Positions 42,078 through 52,046 of a DNA stretch of 64,000 nucleotides are shown here, one piece after another. The translations under genes and the position numbers were made by a program. This DNA comes from Laetiporus sulphureus 93-53 (taxonomy: Eukaryota; Basidiomycota; Agaricomycetes; Polyporales; Laetiporaceae): assembly GCF_001632365.1 (NCBI RefSeq), contig NW_024468510.1:1430074-1494073 (forward strand), given 5' to 3'. Within the stretch, counting starts at the first letter, position 1. Each line of letters begins with the position of its first letter. Under the pieces are notes generated by a model that did not search any database, was not told where the DNA came from, and saw nothing but the letters and a program-made list of their open reading frames with translations.

Positions 42078-42572
42078 GGTCGTAGCAATATCGTAGTGAG
42101 GGGGGAAATTCTGTAGAATAAAGCGGACTGGGTTTTGCAATTAAACTGGAGAATTCTGTAGGGATTATAAAGTTGTGAGAGATGGAGACTGCGCGCACGA
42201 CCTGCCCGCAGGCGCGTCGACGTCCAAACAGTGACATCGCGTGTTCTTGAACGTGTCGCTGCACGTGTACCGCGCCACAAAGACGCCCATAATACGCCCT
42301 CCCAATTTGGTAATCAAGTATGTTCGTCCGCGGTTAACCAACTGCACCCTTGGCACTCGCACAAAATATGCAAATAACCGATGTATGTGTGGGTATATAA
42401 CTATGGTAATGTACATCTGCAATAAAGTGTCCTGGTAAGCACAGGAGGCAGAAGCATGTCTAGACTACTCGTTACATGGCGGAAGCGGGGGATGGGAAAT
42501 AATCGTGGTTGGCTGAGAGGACTAAGGGAACAGTTCATCGACCAAGGATGTAGTCCTGATGGAAAGCTAATC
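42078..42572. other. Intergenic, nothing recognised
   Basis: Upstream of the hydrolase and downstream of the phosphatase gene. Short frames only. Confidence 0.5.
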
Positions 42573-43337
42573 TTAATCTGAACCTTGCTCTTTGAGCCCG
42601 CGCTCGATCCGCCGACGCCAGCTCACGTAAATACCCTCCTTATCTGATGGTGCATATCGGCAGAGCTCGAAAAGAACTAGTTGTTCCTGAAAGGCAAGTA
42701 AAAGCTTAGTGAGGAAACGTTCCAGAGCTCTGACACATCAACGTACATGAAACCCCGGATTTATCCATATTTGCTCGCGACCTGTCAAAACGTTGTTACG
42801 AGCGATCTTCGCCAATAAAGGAAGAAATACGTACTCCTTCGCACTTCCTCAATGGCATCAACTGCTTTTATTCTTTTCGCGTACATCACTATAAAATTGT
42901 AACTTAGTACGAGCGGAACATAGTACATAGAAAAATAGCGCTTACAGTATGCGGCAACAACAGCAGCACTGCGAGAAAGCCCTTGCACGCAGTGAACCAG
43001 TACAATGCCGTTGCTATTCAGCGCCTCGTGGATAAATTGGCACGCCTCAGGCAAATGTATCAAAAGATCGGCATGATTGACATCTTCCACAGGAATGCGC
43101 AGATGGTGAAAACCAGACGCAGGGTTATCGGCTGGGATTGGATCAGTGCCAAGGGACACTATATGGGTGATGCGCCGGTCCGACAGGGTTCGGGGTGAGA
43201 TGGCTGCATCAAGACTACCCGGTTCCATAGAAACACTTAGCATATATATGGCAAGAGGGCGGTGTAAGCACTTACGTTCCCAGGAAAAGTCTACCCTCGA
43301 AGCCAGAGATGGTGTTGATGTTTCTCCAAGTGCCCAT
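42573..43337 (-). CDS. Dual-specificity protein phosphatase
   Basis: Cysteine-dependent phosphatase acting on phospho-Tyr and phospho-Ser/Thr. Exons join as MGTWRNINTISGFEGRLFLG, then LDAAISPRTLSDRRITHIVS, PASGFHHLRIPVEDVNHADL, FIHEALNSNGIVLVHCVQGL containing the signature HCVQGLSRS (HCx5R), KRIKAVDAIEEVRR, then QIWINPGFHEQLVLFELCRY and a basic end, RIERGLKEQGSD. The general-acid Asp is probably the D of VEDVNHADL. About 200-220 residues, so no C-terminal zinc domain of the Yvh1/DUSP12 type is present although the catalytic part resembles that group. The ATG at 43337 is the first in the frame that leads into SGFEGRLFLG; upstream frames are open too. Confidence 0.85.
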
Positions 43338-44772
43338 CGCAGCCGACCTCTGGACTCGGAGACTTCGAGGCACCCATGGTTGCCTCCCAGGGGTTTTGTA
43401 GGACGAGGCCGTCCAGGCGGTCGTCTGTGATCGCCGGCACACAAAGCATCGCGTACTCGCTGCATAAACTGGACCGAGGTTGGTGGTTACGGGCCTGTGG
43501 CAGAAGCGGCGTAGAGTGGCGGTGAACGTCACAGCGTGAACAGCCCAAATGCTTGCCACGTGATCACGCATGATCAAGTTTCCTCGTCGGATATGCGCTC
43601 GGACCCAATGCTGTGCGCGGAATCGGGCGCTTACACTTGCTTCTCGTAACGCAACTCGACATCCTCCGATTCGTCTTCGCGTGCACACGCCAGACGAGAA
43701 CAGTTTCGACCGTAGACTGCCGAATATGCCGTCAGTCCCTGCGTGGTGGCAGTGCTGCGTTGGACGGCGCTTGCGAGGAAATGTCTTTTCAGAGTCCAGG
43801 CGAAGATCGTACAACTGAAAGCTCTGCGTTGACGTTGAAATCGGATTCGAATTGAACGGATGTCGATCTGATCGGTTGCTATGTGGCCATGGAGGATGTC
43901 AAAGAAGACTTTTACAGTGTGTTTCCGGAGACTCGGAGGGAACCATTTGAGAGCACCGCGCAGTGAGTGCAGGTACGGCATTAGCATGCACATCCAGGCA
44001 GTGAACGATGCCTAGGCATAGTTCTTGCGTTGGGCGCAGGAGGCTGAGCAGGAGCGCTTGTATGAGACGGCATTTACTACAGACAAACGTCAGTGGATGG
44101 CGGCCTGCTGCTACACCGATATAGGCGCCGGTCTGCGGATCCTCCGAACTTCGGGTTGAAGCGGATGGTTGTGTGGGAAAGCTTCGCTCAAGGAAGACAT
44201 GATGGAAAAACACATGAAATCGGTTCATGGCACTGATCGGCCCCGCGTGCGGAGGTTTGCGGTCGATCCTAGCACGACACTTGCTTGTGTCCTACATACT
44301 AGCGCCGCCTAGGATCGAGTTGTTGACTCATCGCGGTACCCGAGAGCATAGCTTTGCGGGGGTTTGGGACGGAACGGGCCGAAAGCACTGAAAGCACTGA
44401 CTACTGAGACAGAGCAAGTATGTGGCTGTGCATGATGACCGAATTGCGCTGGCACGGAACAAGACTGGGCGCTCCGCATCGTCCATGACAGACGGCAGCG
44501 AACATAGATAGCATGATCTAGACAATTGCGTTCATAGAATCAGATTTCATCGGGCGCGACGATGTCGCGAAGCTTCTCAAAACACAAACTTCTATAGCGT
44601 TCGGGGGAAATACATATGTCAATTCGACGAGTTGTATGGTATAGTAATTACAAGTACCCTGCTTGGGGTACTACTCAGACATCATATGACAGAGACCGAG
44701 CCGTGCAGGTCCTTCATGCAGACACAAAACCATCGATCTGTTACACACAAGAATACAGCATCCATTGCATGC
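43338..44772. other. Unexplained 1.4-kb stretch
   Basis: Several frames of 80-180 codons overlap on both strands (e.g. minus 43272-43814, plus 43570-43818, minus 43899-44228). None shows a motif or consistent codon bias. It could hold 5' UTR of the phosphatase, a decayed gene or a repeat with no second copy here. Confidence 0.35.
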
Positions 44773-45786
44773 CTATTCGTTGATGTAGTGGCGGGAAAAC
44801 AGGTCGTTTTGAATCCACAGAACCTATGTCGGATCGGACATCAGCATATGAATGCGTCGCGGGATCGGTAGACACGAACCTTATTGATGGCCGATACCGC
44901 GTCTATTTTTGTTTGCAGGTCGGCCGCATCTTCTGGCAATTGAAGAACTGCGGTCTGGAGAATGTTTTGCACCAGACCAAGCGTCAGGGCGCAGTCACGA
45001 TCTAGGCGACACAGCAATCCTTCAGCCCGGTCAGCGGAGGCACGGGCGGGAAGATCGGCGTACATGGGACATTAAGCGGGCTAATGCCCATAGTGCGTTG
45101 ATGCTTGAATGGTGACATGCCGGTATGCATTATGCCAACTTTGTCCATGTAGGCCCACGTCTTGCCATTCGTATAGTCGGACGTGAGAACACGACGTGCC
45201 CACGCCTTCATGAATACCTGCGGACGTGCGATGAGCGGAGGCAGATGTGGCCGCGTGGTGTTCACTTACTTTACGGAACTTTATCTGCGCACTATCCAAA
45301 GTCAAGTCCTCAAGCTTCTCGGGAAGTGGCCCATCGAACCCCTGATACACATTAAGCCGTATCAGCACAGAACCAGTAGAAAGCCAAGGGGCGGTGGCGC
45401 ACATGATTCCGGGTCATGAAGACCTTCTTGGTGATGTCGAACTCAAAAAGTTTCGCGTAGAGGTCATCTACTATGGACGGAATCATGCCGCCGACGGCAG
45501 GACCGATCTTCGTAATGACGTCCTGGTCTCGCGAACTGAAGTTGAGGAAATCCGTGAGGTATGCGATTCGGTCTTCGAGCGAATTCTTGATGAGGACTGG
45601 GTCGACCTCTTGAGTAAAGACAGGACACGATGTGCTCTCAGTGGAGACGGAACGCAGTGGTGTGCTGGAGGAATCCGTGGCAGATGTGTGCGAGGCACGG
45701 TCCGAGTGTTCATCGGTGGGGCTCCACCGCTGTTGAGAGAACGGGCACTTCGCCGTCTCGAGGTTGATGTCCGTGTTACGCGTCAT
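44773..45786 (-). CDS. Protoglobin-domain heme protein
   Basis: Protoglobin/globin-sensor fold, expected to bind heme and small gases (O2, CO, NO). Start MTRNTDINLETAKCPFSQQ at 45786. After a Ser/Thr-rich lead comes VDPVLIKNSLEDRIAYLTDF, SSRDQDVITKIGPAVGGMIP, VDDLYAKLFEFDITKKVFMT, GFDGPLPEKLEDLTLDSAQI, VFMKAWARRVLTSDYTNGKT, WAYMDKVGIMHTGMSPFKHQ. The His in GIMHTG is a good candidate for the proximal heme ligand. It ends INKVLWIQNDLFSRHYINE after a splice at 44832/44824. Roughly 250 residues, longer than archaeal protoglobins (~195) mainly by the N-terminal lead. It is a stand-alone domain: no kinase, cyclase or methyl-accepting module follows. The role is unknown; gas sensing or NO handling is possible. 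Confidence 0.88.
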
Positions 45787-46109
45787 TAGCGATGAGATCA
45801 AAATTTCGGGTGAAATTGAACGATGCTAAGGCGTTTGGTGGGCCGCGACGACGGCCATGTCGAGTATAAGTACGCAGCGTTAATCCGTCCGGGAAATACA
45901 GGAAGGTTGTCGAGCTGTTGAACACGAATGGACTTCGTCATGAATCGAGAACGCATGAATTGCAGCGTGGGTCGACCGAGCCAGGACGAGACGCGAGTGA
46001 CGGGTCGAGGCTGTCGACTGGGGATGGCAAGCGTGACATGGCCGCCACCTGCCGACCATCGGCGTTCCTGAGTGAGGAGTAATCACGCCGAATTCGGTAC
46101 TTGCCGATC
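45787..46109. other. Upstream of the protoglobin gene, next to the sequence gap
   Basis: Minus-strand frames are open here, including one that runs on from the gap to a stop at 45880, but its peptide (e.g. RPCHACHPQSTASTRHSRL) has no tie to the retrotransposon. Contains the protoglobin promoter/5' UTR. Confidence 0.45.
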
Positions 46110-46909
46110 NNNNNNNNNNNNNNNNNNNNNNNNNNNNNNNNNNNNNNNNNNNNNNNNNNNNNNNNNNNNNNNNNNNNNNNNNNNNNNNNNNNNNNNNNNN
46201 NNNNNNNNNNNNNNNNNNNNNNNNNNNNNNNNNNNNNNNNNNNNNNNNNNNNNNNNNNNNNNNNNNNNNNNNNNNNNNNNNNNNNNNNNNNNNNNNNNNN
46301 NNNNNNNNNNNNNNNNNNNNNNNNNNNNNNNNNNNNNNNNNNNNNNNNNNNNNNNNNNNNNNNNNNNNNNNNNNNNNNNNNNNNNNNNNNNNNNNNNNNN
46401 NNNNNNNNNNNNNNNNNNNNNNNNNNNNNNNNNNNNNNNNNNNNNNNNNNNNNNNNNNNNNNNNNNNNNNNNNNNNNNNNNNNNNNNNNNNNNNNNNNNN
46501 NNNNNNNNNNNNNNNNNNNNNNNNNNNNNNNNNNNNNNNNNNNNNNNNNNNNNNNNNNNNNNNNNNNNNNNNNNNNNNNNNNNNNNNNNNNNNNNNNNNN
46601 NNNNNNNNNNNNNNNNNNNNNNNNNNNNNNNNNNNNNNNNNNNNNNNNNNNNNNNNNNNNNNNNNNNNNNNNNNNNNNNNNNNNNNNNNNNNNNNNNNNN
46701 NNNNNNNNNNNNNNNNNNNNNNNNNNNNNNNNNNNNNNNNNNNNNNNNNNNNNNNNNNNNNNNNNNNNNNNNNNNNNNNNNNNNNNNNNNNNNNNNNNNN
46801 NNNNNNNNNNNNNNNNNNNNNNNNNNNNNNNNNNNNNNNNNNNNNNNNNNNNNNNNNNNNNNNNNNNNNNNNNNNNNNNNNNNNNNNNNNNNNNNNNNNN
46901 NNNNNNNNN
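46110..46909. other. Run of N, 800 bases
   Basis: Undetermined sequence. Frames translated through it as X are artefacts. It hides the end of the LINE RNase H domain, the C-terminus and the LINE 3' end. The round length suggests a placeholder or an estimated gap. Confidence 0.98.
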
Positions 46910-49900
46910 CCCAGTACACCACGGTGACCAGGCACCCAGACCAGCGTAAGTTTTAAATTAGGAAAATCGCCCATGAGCGGCGTGAGATGTTTTCGGAAAG
47001 TGAATGAGAAGGGCTGCCCCGGGTGGGGGTGCAGGGAAAAAAGGAGAGACAAGGCGGCGCGGTTGTCTGCGCAGATGTAAATGTTGGAAATGTCAGGATA
47101 GGCCGTAAGGAAGCCTCGAAGATAGGAAGACATGGTCGTGATGGCGAAGAGCTCAGCGTCGAAGACCTCAGCTCGATGCCCCATTCCCCATGCTCGTTGA
47201 AATTTCAAAGCGGACTGATGGTAGATACACGCACCTGCTCCTGCTGCACGATGACGGGGGGCCGGTAGTGGGTGGTCGGTTTGGGAGCCATCGGTGAACA
47301 CCCAGAGGGCTGTGGGGTCAGAAAAGTGAGCGGATAGAAGCGGGGTAAGAACAGATTCGACATGATGAGTGGACGCTTCCTTAGTGGGAGCAGGAATAAG
47401 TGAGACTACTCGCGTGCCCCATGGGTGCGGCGCCTCCCATGGCGGCTGGAGGAAAGGGTCTGTGCGCATGGAGTCGCGTGGTATTTCTTCCTCCAGCGCA
47501 GTGACCGGGGTGTGCTCCGCGCGGCGATGGCGTATGGATGGGTTGAGGAGGGTGAACTGGGGTGGGTACAGGTGGGCCTGGTCGCTCATGCAGGCAGCGA
47601 CGGGGTGGTGCCGAGGAAGGGTTAGTAGTCGCACGGCCGCGAGGTTTGATAGGCGCTGCAGCTGCTGCTTCATTGGGAGCACGCTAGCAATTAGGTTCAG
47701 GGCGACCTGCGGAGTGGACTTCCACGCTCCGAGGAACCACCGCAGCGCCATGGTTTGGACGCGTTCGAGCGGGTAGACGAGGGCGCGCGGCGCGCGGGGA
47801 TTGTACCAGATGGGGCTGCCAAAGGTGAGTACGGGTAAAACAGTAGATAGGTAGAGAAGGCGGGCTTGGGCGACTGAAATGCCTCGCTGGGTGTTTGCGA
47901 GTTGGTGCAAAGCGATGACCCGGGACTGGGCGCGCGCTGCCATGACGCGAATGTGATGCTCGAACGATAGGGTGCGGTCAAGCCAGATGCCGAGCCACCT
48001 GAGATAGGGCTTTGGCTCCAGGCGCTCTTGGCGGCCGTTCCACTGAAATAGCAAGGGAGGGTTAGAGGGTAGGCCAGCGGCCGAGGAACAGAAGTGGATG
48101 AGCTCGGTTTTGGACATGCCGACGGTGAGGCCCAGCATGCCCAGAGAGCGAGCGATGGTGGGGAGGGTGTCCCGCATGAGTGAGACATTCTGTCGGAGCG
48201 AGGGAGAAATGATAAGGATCGTGAAATCGTCAACGTAACCTGCAACAGTCTGTTGCGGGTGGAGAAAGGGATCAAGTGCGCGATAGAGGGGGGAAGAATA
48301 TATGGTGGATAAAACAGGCGACAGGGGCGAGCCCTGGGGAATGCCGAGAGCGGCGACGGGATAGGAGGAGCCGAGCTCCCCTTGTAGTTTGGGTGAGACG
48401 GATCGGTCAGCAAGGAATGACAGTATCCACCGTACTTCGTTGGTGGGGAACCCAAGTGATAGAAGTATAGAATGCAGGACATCGTGACGGATATTATTAT
48501 AGTATCCCTCGATGTCCATGCAGAGAAGTGAAGCAGAGAGGCCGTTCGCCCAAGCGGTGCGAACGGTGTGAGTCAGATGCATGCCCGCATCGACGCAAGA
48601 GTGCTGCGATCGGCCCCCAAATTGGGTGCCCGGGATGAGGTTCAGGGCGCCGATCTGCCAGTTAAGGCGTGCAGCCACCACTTTTTCCAAAAGCTTGCTC
48701 AGGGTTTCGAGCAGGGCTATGGGACGGTATGCGCTGGGTGCTGTGTAGTCTGGCTTACCCGGTTTGGGAATGAACACGAGCGCTGCAACTTTTAGAGAAG
48801 AAGGAAGGTGTCCGAACGCAAGGGATGCGGCTAGGAAATCATAAAGAGCGTGCCGTGCAGTGGACTGCCAGATCCACCGAACGAGCCTCCAGGAAGTCCC
48901 GGAGGGGCCTGGAGCTGACTGGAGGGAAGTAGACGACAGTGCCGTGGACACCTCACTCTCGAGGAGGGGGTGGGGCGTCCGCGGTGACGGGTACGGAGGA
49001 GAAACGATTGGGTGTAAGGGGGGAAGAGACGGAGAGGGAGGAAAATAGTGCTCTGTGAGCACCTGCCCGACGTCGTCAGGCAGGCTGAACGACTCATTTC
49101 GAGCATGAATAATGGACGGCGCCGGGGTGCGTTGCCCCTTTGTCCACGAGAAAAGGCGCCAGGGATTGGTGTGTTGTAGTTTGGAGGCTGCCGCGATGGC
49201 CCACTCCTTGCGTGCCGTGCGGATGACTTGCTGGAGGTCGCGCTTTGCGTCTCGACGCTCCGTGGCGCTGGTGGCGTCTTGGACTCGCCGTCTGGCGAAG
49301 TCGCAGCCGTCGTTCCACCATAGTTGTGATGACCGGTGGGCGCGGGTGCGTGGCGGAAATGTGGTGATATTGGCAGCATCGATGGCTCGTAAGATTGCCG
49401 TGGCACCCTGATCGAGGTCACGGGTGGATGAGTAGCTAGAGGGAGGAGGGTTGGTGAGGAGGGCGATGGCGAGGGCGTCAAGCCACTCGTCTCGCAGGGA
49501 CGGGTCCACGCGGAAGCCAAGGTCGACTTCCGCGGGAGTGGCCTCAGTGCAAATAGTATACGTGATGAGTGAATGGTCAGAGGCCCAAGGGGAATCCTCG
49601 ACCGCATACTGTGAGAGAGCGAAACGGGGGCTGCTTGAGGCCCATACCAGGTCGATGATAGCACCCGTGGATGGATTTCCTCCGACGGTATGCGTGGGGA
49701 GATGCGGCTCGGTGAGCAAATGCAGGCAATGGTCGACGGTCCACTGGACCAGGTCGTCCGCCCCTTTGGTAGTGGTATGGAAGGCGCGATGCTCCCAGGA
49801 CCAGAGGGGATGGTGCATATTAAAGTCCCCACATAGCAGGAGCGGGACGTCAGGTGGGAATGAAGAAGATAGGAGGTGCCGGAGGCCCGACTGGCCAGCC

Positions 49901-50295
49901 GTGGGCGCGTCGTTGTAGACGTTAACGACCAAGAATTGGTCACCATGTCGCGCACGAGACACGAATGACAATACTAGGAGGTCCGGGTGAGAAGAGAGAT
50001 CGGAACGGAGCGTGATATGAAAGGAGTCAAAAAGGTGTTTCCGTACCAGGCAGCTGACGCGCGGCCTGGGCGTTGGATTGGAATGAGGGAGATGGAAAGT
50101 AACAAGATTGAAGGGAGCCGCATTGACAGTGCCGAAAACGGGGGCACCGGCTTCCGCCCCGTGCGGGGTGTCAGAACCGATGCGTCCCCACCATGGCTCT
50201 TGGATAAAATATAAATCAAACGAAGAATTGGCTAGGAGGCCATGGAGCCGCGGATTCGAACGGGCTACATTCAGTTGTGCGGTTGTAAGATTCAT
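46910..50295 (-). CDS. LINE ORF2: endonuclease, reverse transcriptase, RNase H (partial)
   Basis: Enzyme that nicks the target and copies the RNA into it. Starts MNLTTAQLNVARSNPRLHGL at 50295. APE-type endonuclease: FIQEPWWG, LLLCGDFNMHHPLWSW, STGAIIDLVWASSSP, WASDHSLITY. Reverse transcriptase: YRPIALLETLSKLLEKVVAA, SLLCMDIEGYYNNIRHDVL, ALGIPQGSPLSPVLSTIYSS, and the catalytic box AGYVDDFTILI. RNase H: LWVFTDGSQTD, AEVFDAELFAITTM, IYICADNRAALSLL, VWVPGHRGV. Catalytic acids are all visible (D of FTDGS, E of DAELF, D of ADNRA, H of GHRG). The rest is cut by the N run. The start codon overlaps the ORF1 stop as ATGA. Confidence 0.94.
50292..50295 (-). promoter_or_regulatory. ATGA overlap of ORF1 stop and ORF2 start
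   Basis: Read on the minus strand, ATGA holds the ORF2 ATG and the ORF1 TGA. Such overlaps are known in some LINEs as sites of stop-restart translation of ORF2. Confidence 0.85.
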
Positions 50296-52046
50296 GATGC
50301 AGCGACAGTGGGCAGCGAAGGAATGCGGTACTGTGCGCGTGCAGTGCAAGAGGGGTCGGCAGCGTGGTGCTCGCCATGTATTCCGCAGACGCAGCAGAAG
50401 AAGTGGGCGGACGGACACGGAACAGTCACAGGATTATTCTCAAGAGCACAGGCACTGCAAGCAGCGCAGTGCTGATCAGTGGTATGGGTGTCCTTGCCAC
50501 AGAAGCGGCAGAGGGGCAGTTTACGCTTGCAGAAGCGCTCGGTGTGGGTCAGAGCCCAGCAGCATGTGCATTGGCACAGAACAGGTTTGTCCTTGGAGCG
50601 CTTTACAAGGAGCCGAGCTCCCATGAACCAAACGGACATGGAGGGCTCGCCGCGGTTGTCACGGCCAATCAGGAAACGCGAACAGAAGTCCCTCTTGGGG
50701 TCTTCAATGGAGAAAATAAGGGGCGCGCGTTCCCGCGTGTCCTCCGGCCCCACAAAGGTGGTGAAGGCAGGTATGCCGTTGAAGTACACATCCGCGAAAA
50801 CGGGATTGGTACGGAGCTCGGTCATGATTTCCTCCCCGGTGAGCAGAGAGCCGCTCACAGGGTGGCGCCTCGGGCACGCCGGAACGAAAAGCTTTACAGT
50901 GGGCAGAACAGGACGAAAACCCTGGGGCAGCACGACGGTGCGCGCGCCCGCTGGGGCCGGAGAGGCAGCACGGGGCTCAAGATCGAGGATGACGCGGATG
51001 GCCCGCAGAGCATCTCGGATAAGCGTGTCCGGAGAGTCATGAGAGAAGGTTAGGAGCACCTTGTTTGGGGCAAGACGCATGCCACGAAAGGTTACCTTCG
51101 ACCAGGCTTCCGCTTCCTGGATTCGCTGGGTGATGCGCTGATACCAGATGGCAGGGGCGGTTGCGCGAATGCGGGTCACCTGCTCTGGGGTGAGCAAAGT
51201 GTGGTAGGTTTTGTCAGTCGGTGGCGGCGGCGGTGGCGGCGCCTTGGCGGCCGTCTTCTTGGTGGCTGGCTCGGCGGACGTGTTGTCCCCGCGCGCGGCT
51301 CGGGCGGCGTCGGAGAAGGATTTTGCAGTTTGTTTGCGCGGACCCGCGGGGGGACCCGGTGGTGCCGGCAGCGGACGGGATCGGGCCAACGTGGCTTCGA
51401 TGGCAGATAGGCGCGCATCAATGGTGACGGTCGCCGCGCGGACTCCCGCCTCAATGCCCTTCGCAATGGCGGTCTGTATGTGCTCAGGCGCAGGGTTAGT
51501 ATGCGTGGACGCCCCAAGGGGGTCCATGTCTCCAGCGCACTGTCGGATGACGGCGGCGAAAATGGCAGATGCCGCTTTGCCGACGTTCGAACGCATGACT
51601 TCCTTGTTGTTGAGGAGTCTATTCTGGACGTCCGCGAAGGAGTTTGCAAGGGTATCGACGATGTCGATGATGCCCTCGCTGAGGTCCTCCGTGATGATTG
51701 GGTCTCTGGCCAAGGTGACCATGCGTAAGGGCCGCTGGAGGATGTGCTCCAGGTCGGTGAGTAAGTCCGTCAGGAACGCAGTTCCCGACGGGGCTGAGGC
51801 AGGTAACGGTTCAACATTACTTTCACTGGCCAAAGGAGACTCCCCCGGGGGGGCACGCTCTACAGTGGCGGCCTCATACGCAGCCACTCCTCGAGCCTCA
51901 ATTATGCCCTGCTCACTCCATCGACCACCATCCTCCGAGCACAACGTCTGTCTTGCATACATATGCCACAGCGAGTGCGCCTTTGCGCTATCTGGCCATC
52001 GCATTTCGCCTTTTGATCGGGGACGTCTCCATGGTGTTGTGTTCAA
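50292..52046 (-). CDS. LINE ORF1: gag-like RNA-binding protein with zinc knuckles
   Basis: About 584 residues, expected to coat the element RNA. Middle part is Ala/Pro-rich with a run of prolines (KAPPPPPPPTDKTYH) and the helix LTPEQVTRIRATAPAIWYQR. C-terminal zinc knuckles: CCWALTHTERFC and CRFCGKDTHTTDQHC, followed by further Cys/His (CSACALENNPVTVPCPSAHF). Starts MNTTPWRRPRSKGEMRWPD; an internal Met could also serve. It ends YRIPSLPTVAAS with TGA inside the ORF2 ATG. No disrupting stop. Confidence 0.9.
   Translation of the reverse strand: MNTTPWRRPRSKGEMRWPDSAKAHSLWHMYARQTLCSEDGGRWSEQGIIEARGVAAYEAATVERAPPGESPLASESNVEPLPASAPSGTAFLTDLLTDLEHILQRPLRMVTLARDPIITEDLSEGIIDIVDTLANSFADVQNRLLNNKEVMRSNVGKAASAIFAAVIRQCAGDMDPLGASTHTNPAPEHIQTAIAKGIEAGVRAATVTIDARLSAIEATLARSRPLPAPPGPPAGPRKQTAKSFSDAARAARGDNTSAEPATKKTAAKAPPPPPPPTDKTYHTLLTPEQVTRIRATAPAIWYQRITQRIQEAEAWSKVTFRGMRLAPNKVLLTFSHDSPDTLIRDALRAIRVILDLEPRAASPAPAGARTVVLPQGFRPVLPTVKLFVPACPRRHPVSGSLLTGEEIMTELRTNPVFADVYFNGIPAFTTFVGPEDTRERAPLIFSIEDPKRDFCSRFLIGRDNRGEPSMSVWFMGARLLVKRSKDKPVLCQCTCCWALTHTERFCKRKLPLCRFCGKDTHTTDQHCAACSACALENNPVTVPCPSAHFFCCVCGIHGEHHAADPSCTARAQYRIPSLPTVAAS

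Larger units (their letters stand above)
46910..52046 (-). mobile_element. Non-LTR (LINE) retrotransposon, two ORFs, 3' end in gap
   Basis: Element on the minus strand with a gag-like ORF1 (52046-50292) followed by an endonuclease-RT-RNase H ORF2 (50295 to the gap). Domain order EN-RT-RH is that of Tad1/I-like LINEs. Both ORFs are free of stops and frameshifts up to the gap, so the copy is young. GC content and codon use differ from the host genes: the ORFs are intron-less and Pro/Ala/His-rich. No LTRs. The 5' end lies somewhere above 52046 and the 3' tail lies in or beyond the N run. No target-site duplication can be assigned. Confidence 0.93.

Noticed and set aside
46072..46956. Open frames made almost wholly of X
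   Set aside because: Translation of the N run.
47369..50219. Many long plus-strand frames over 47-50 kb
   Set aside because: They lie antisense to the LINE ORF2, which has full EN/RT/RNase H motifs; they are shadows of a GC-rich coding strand.
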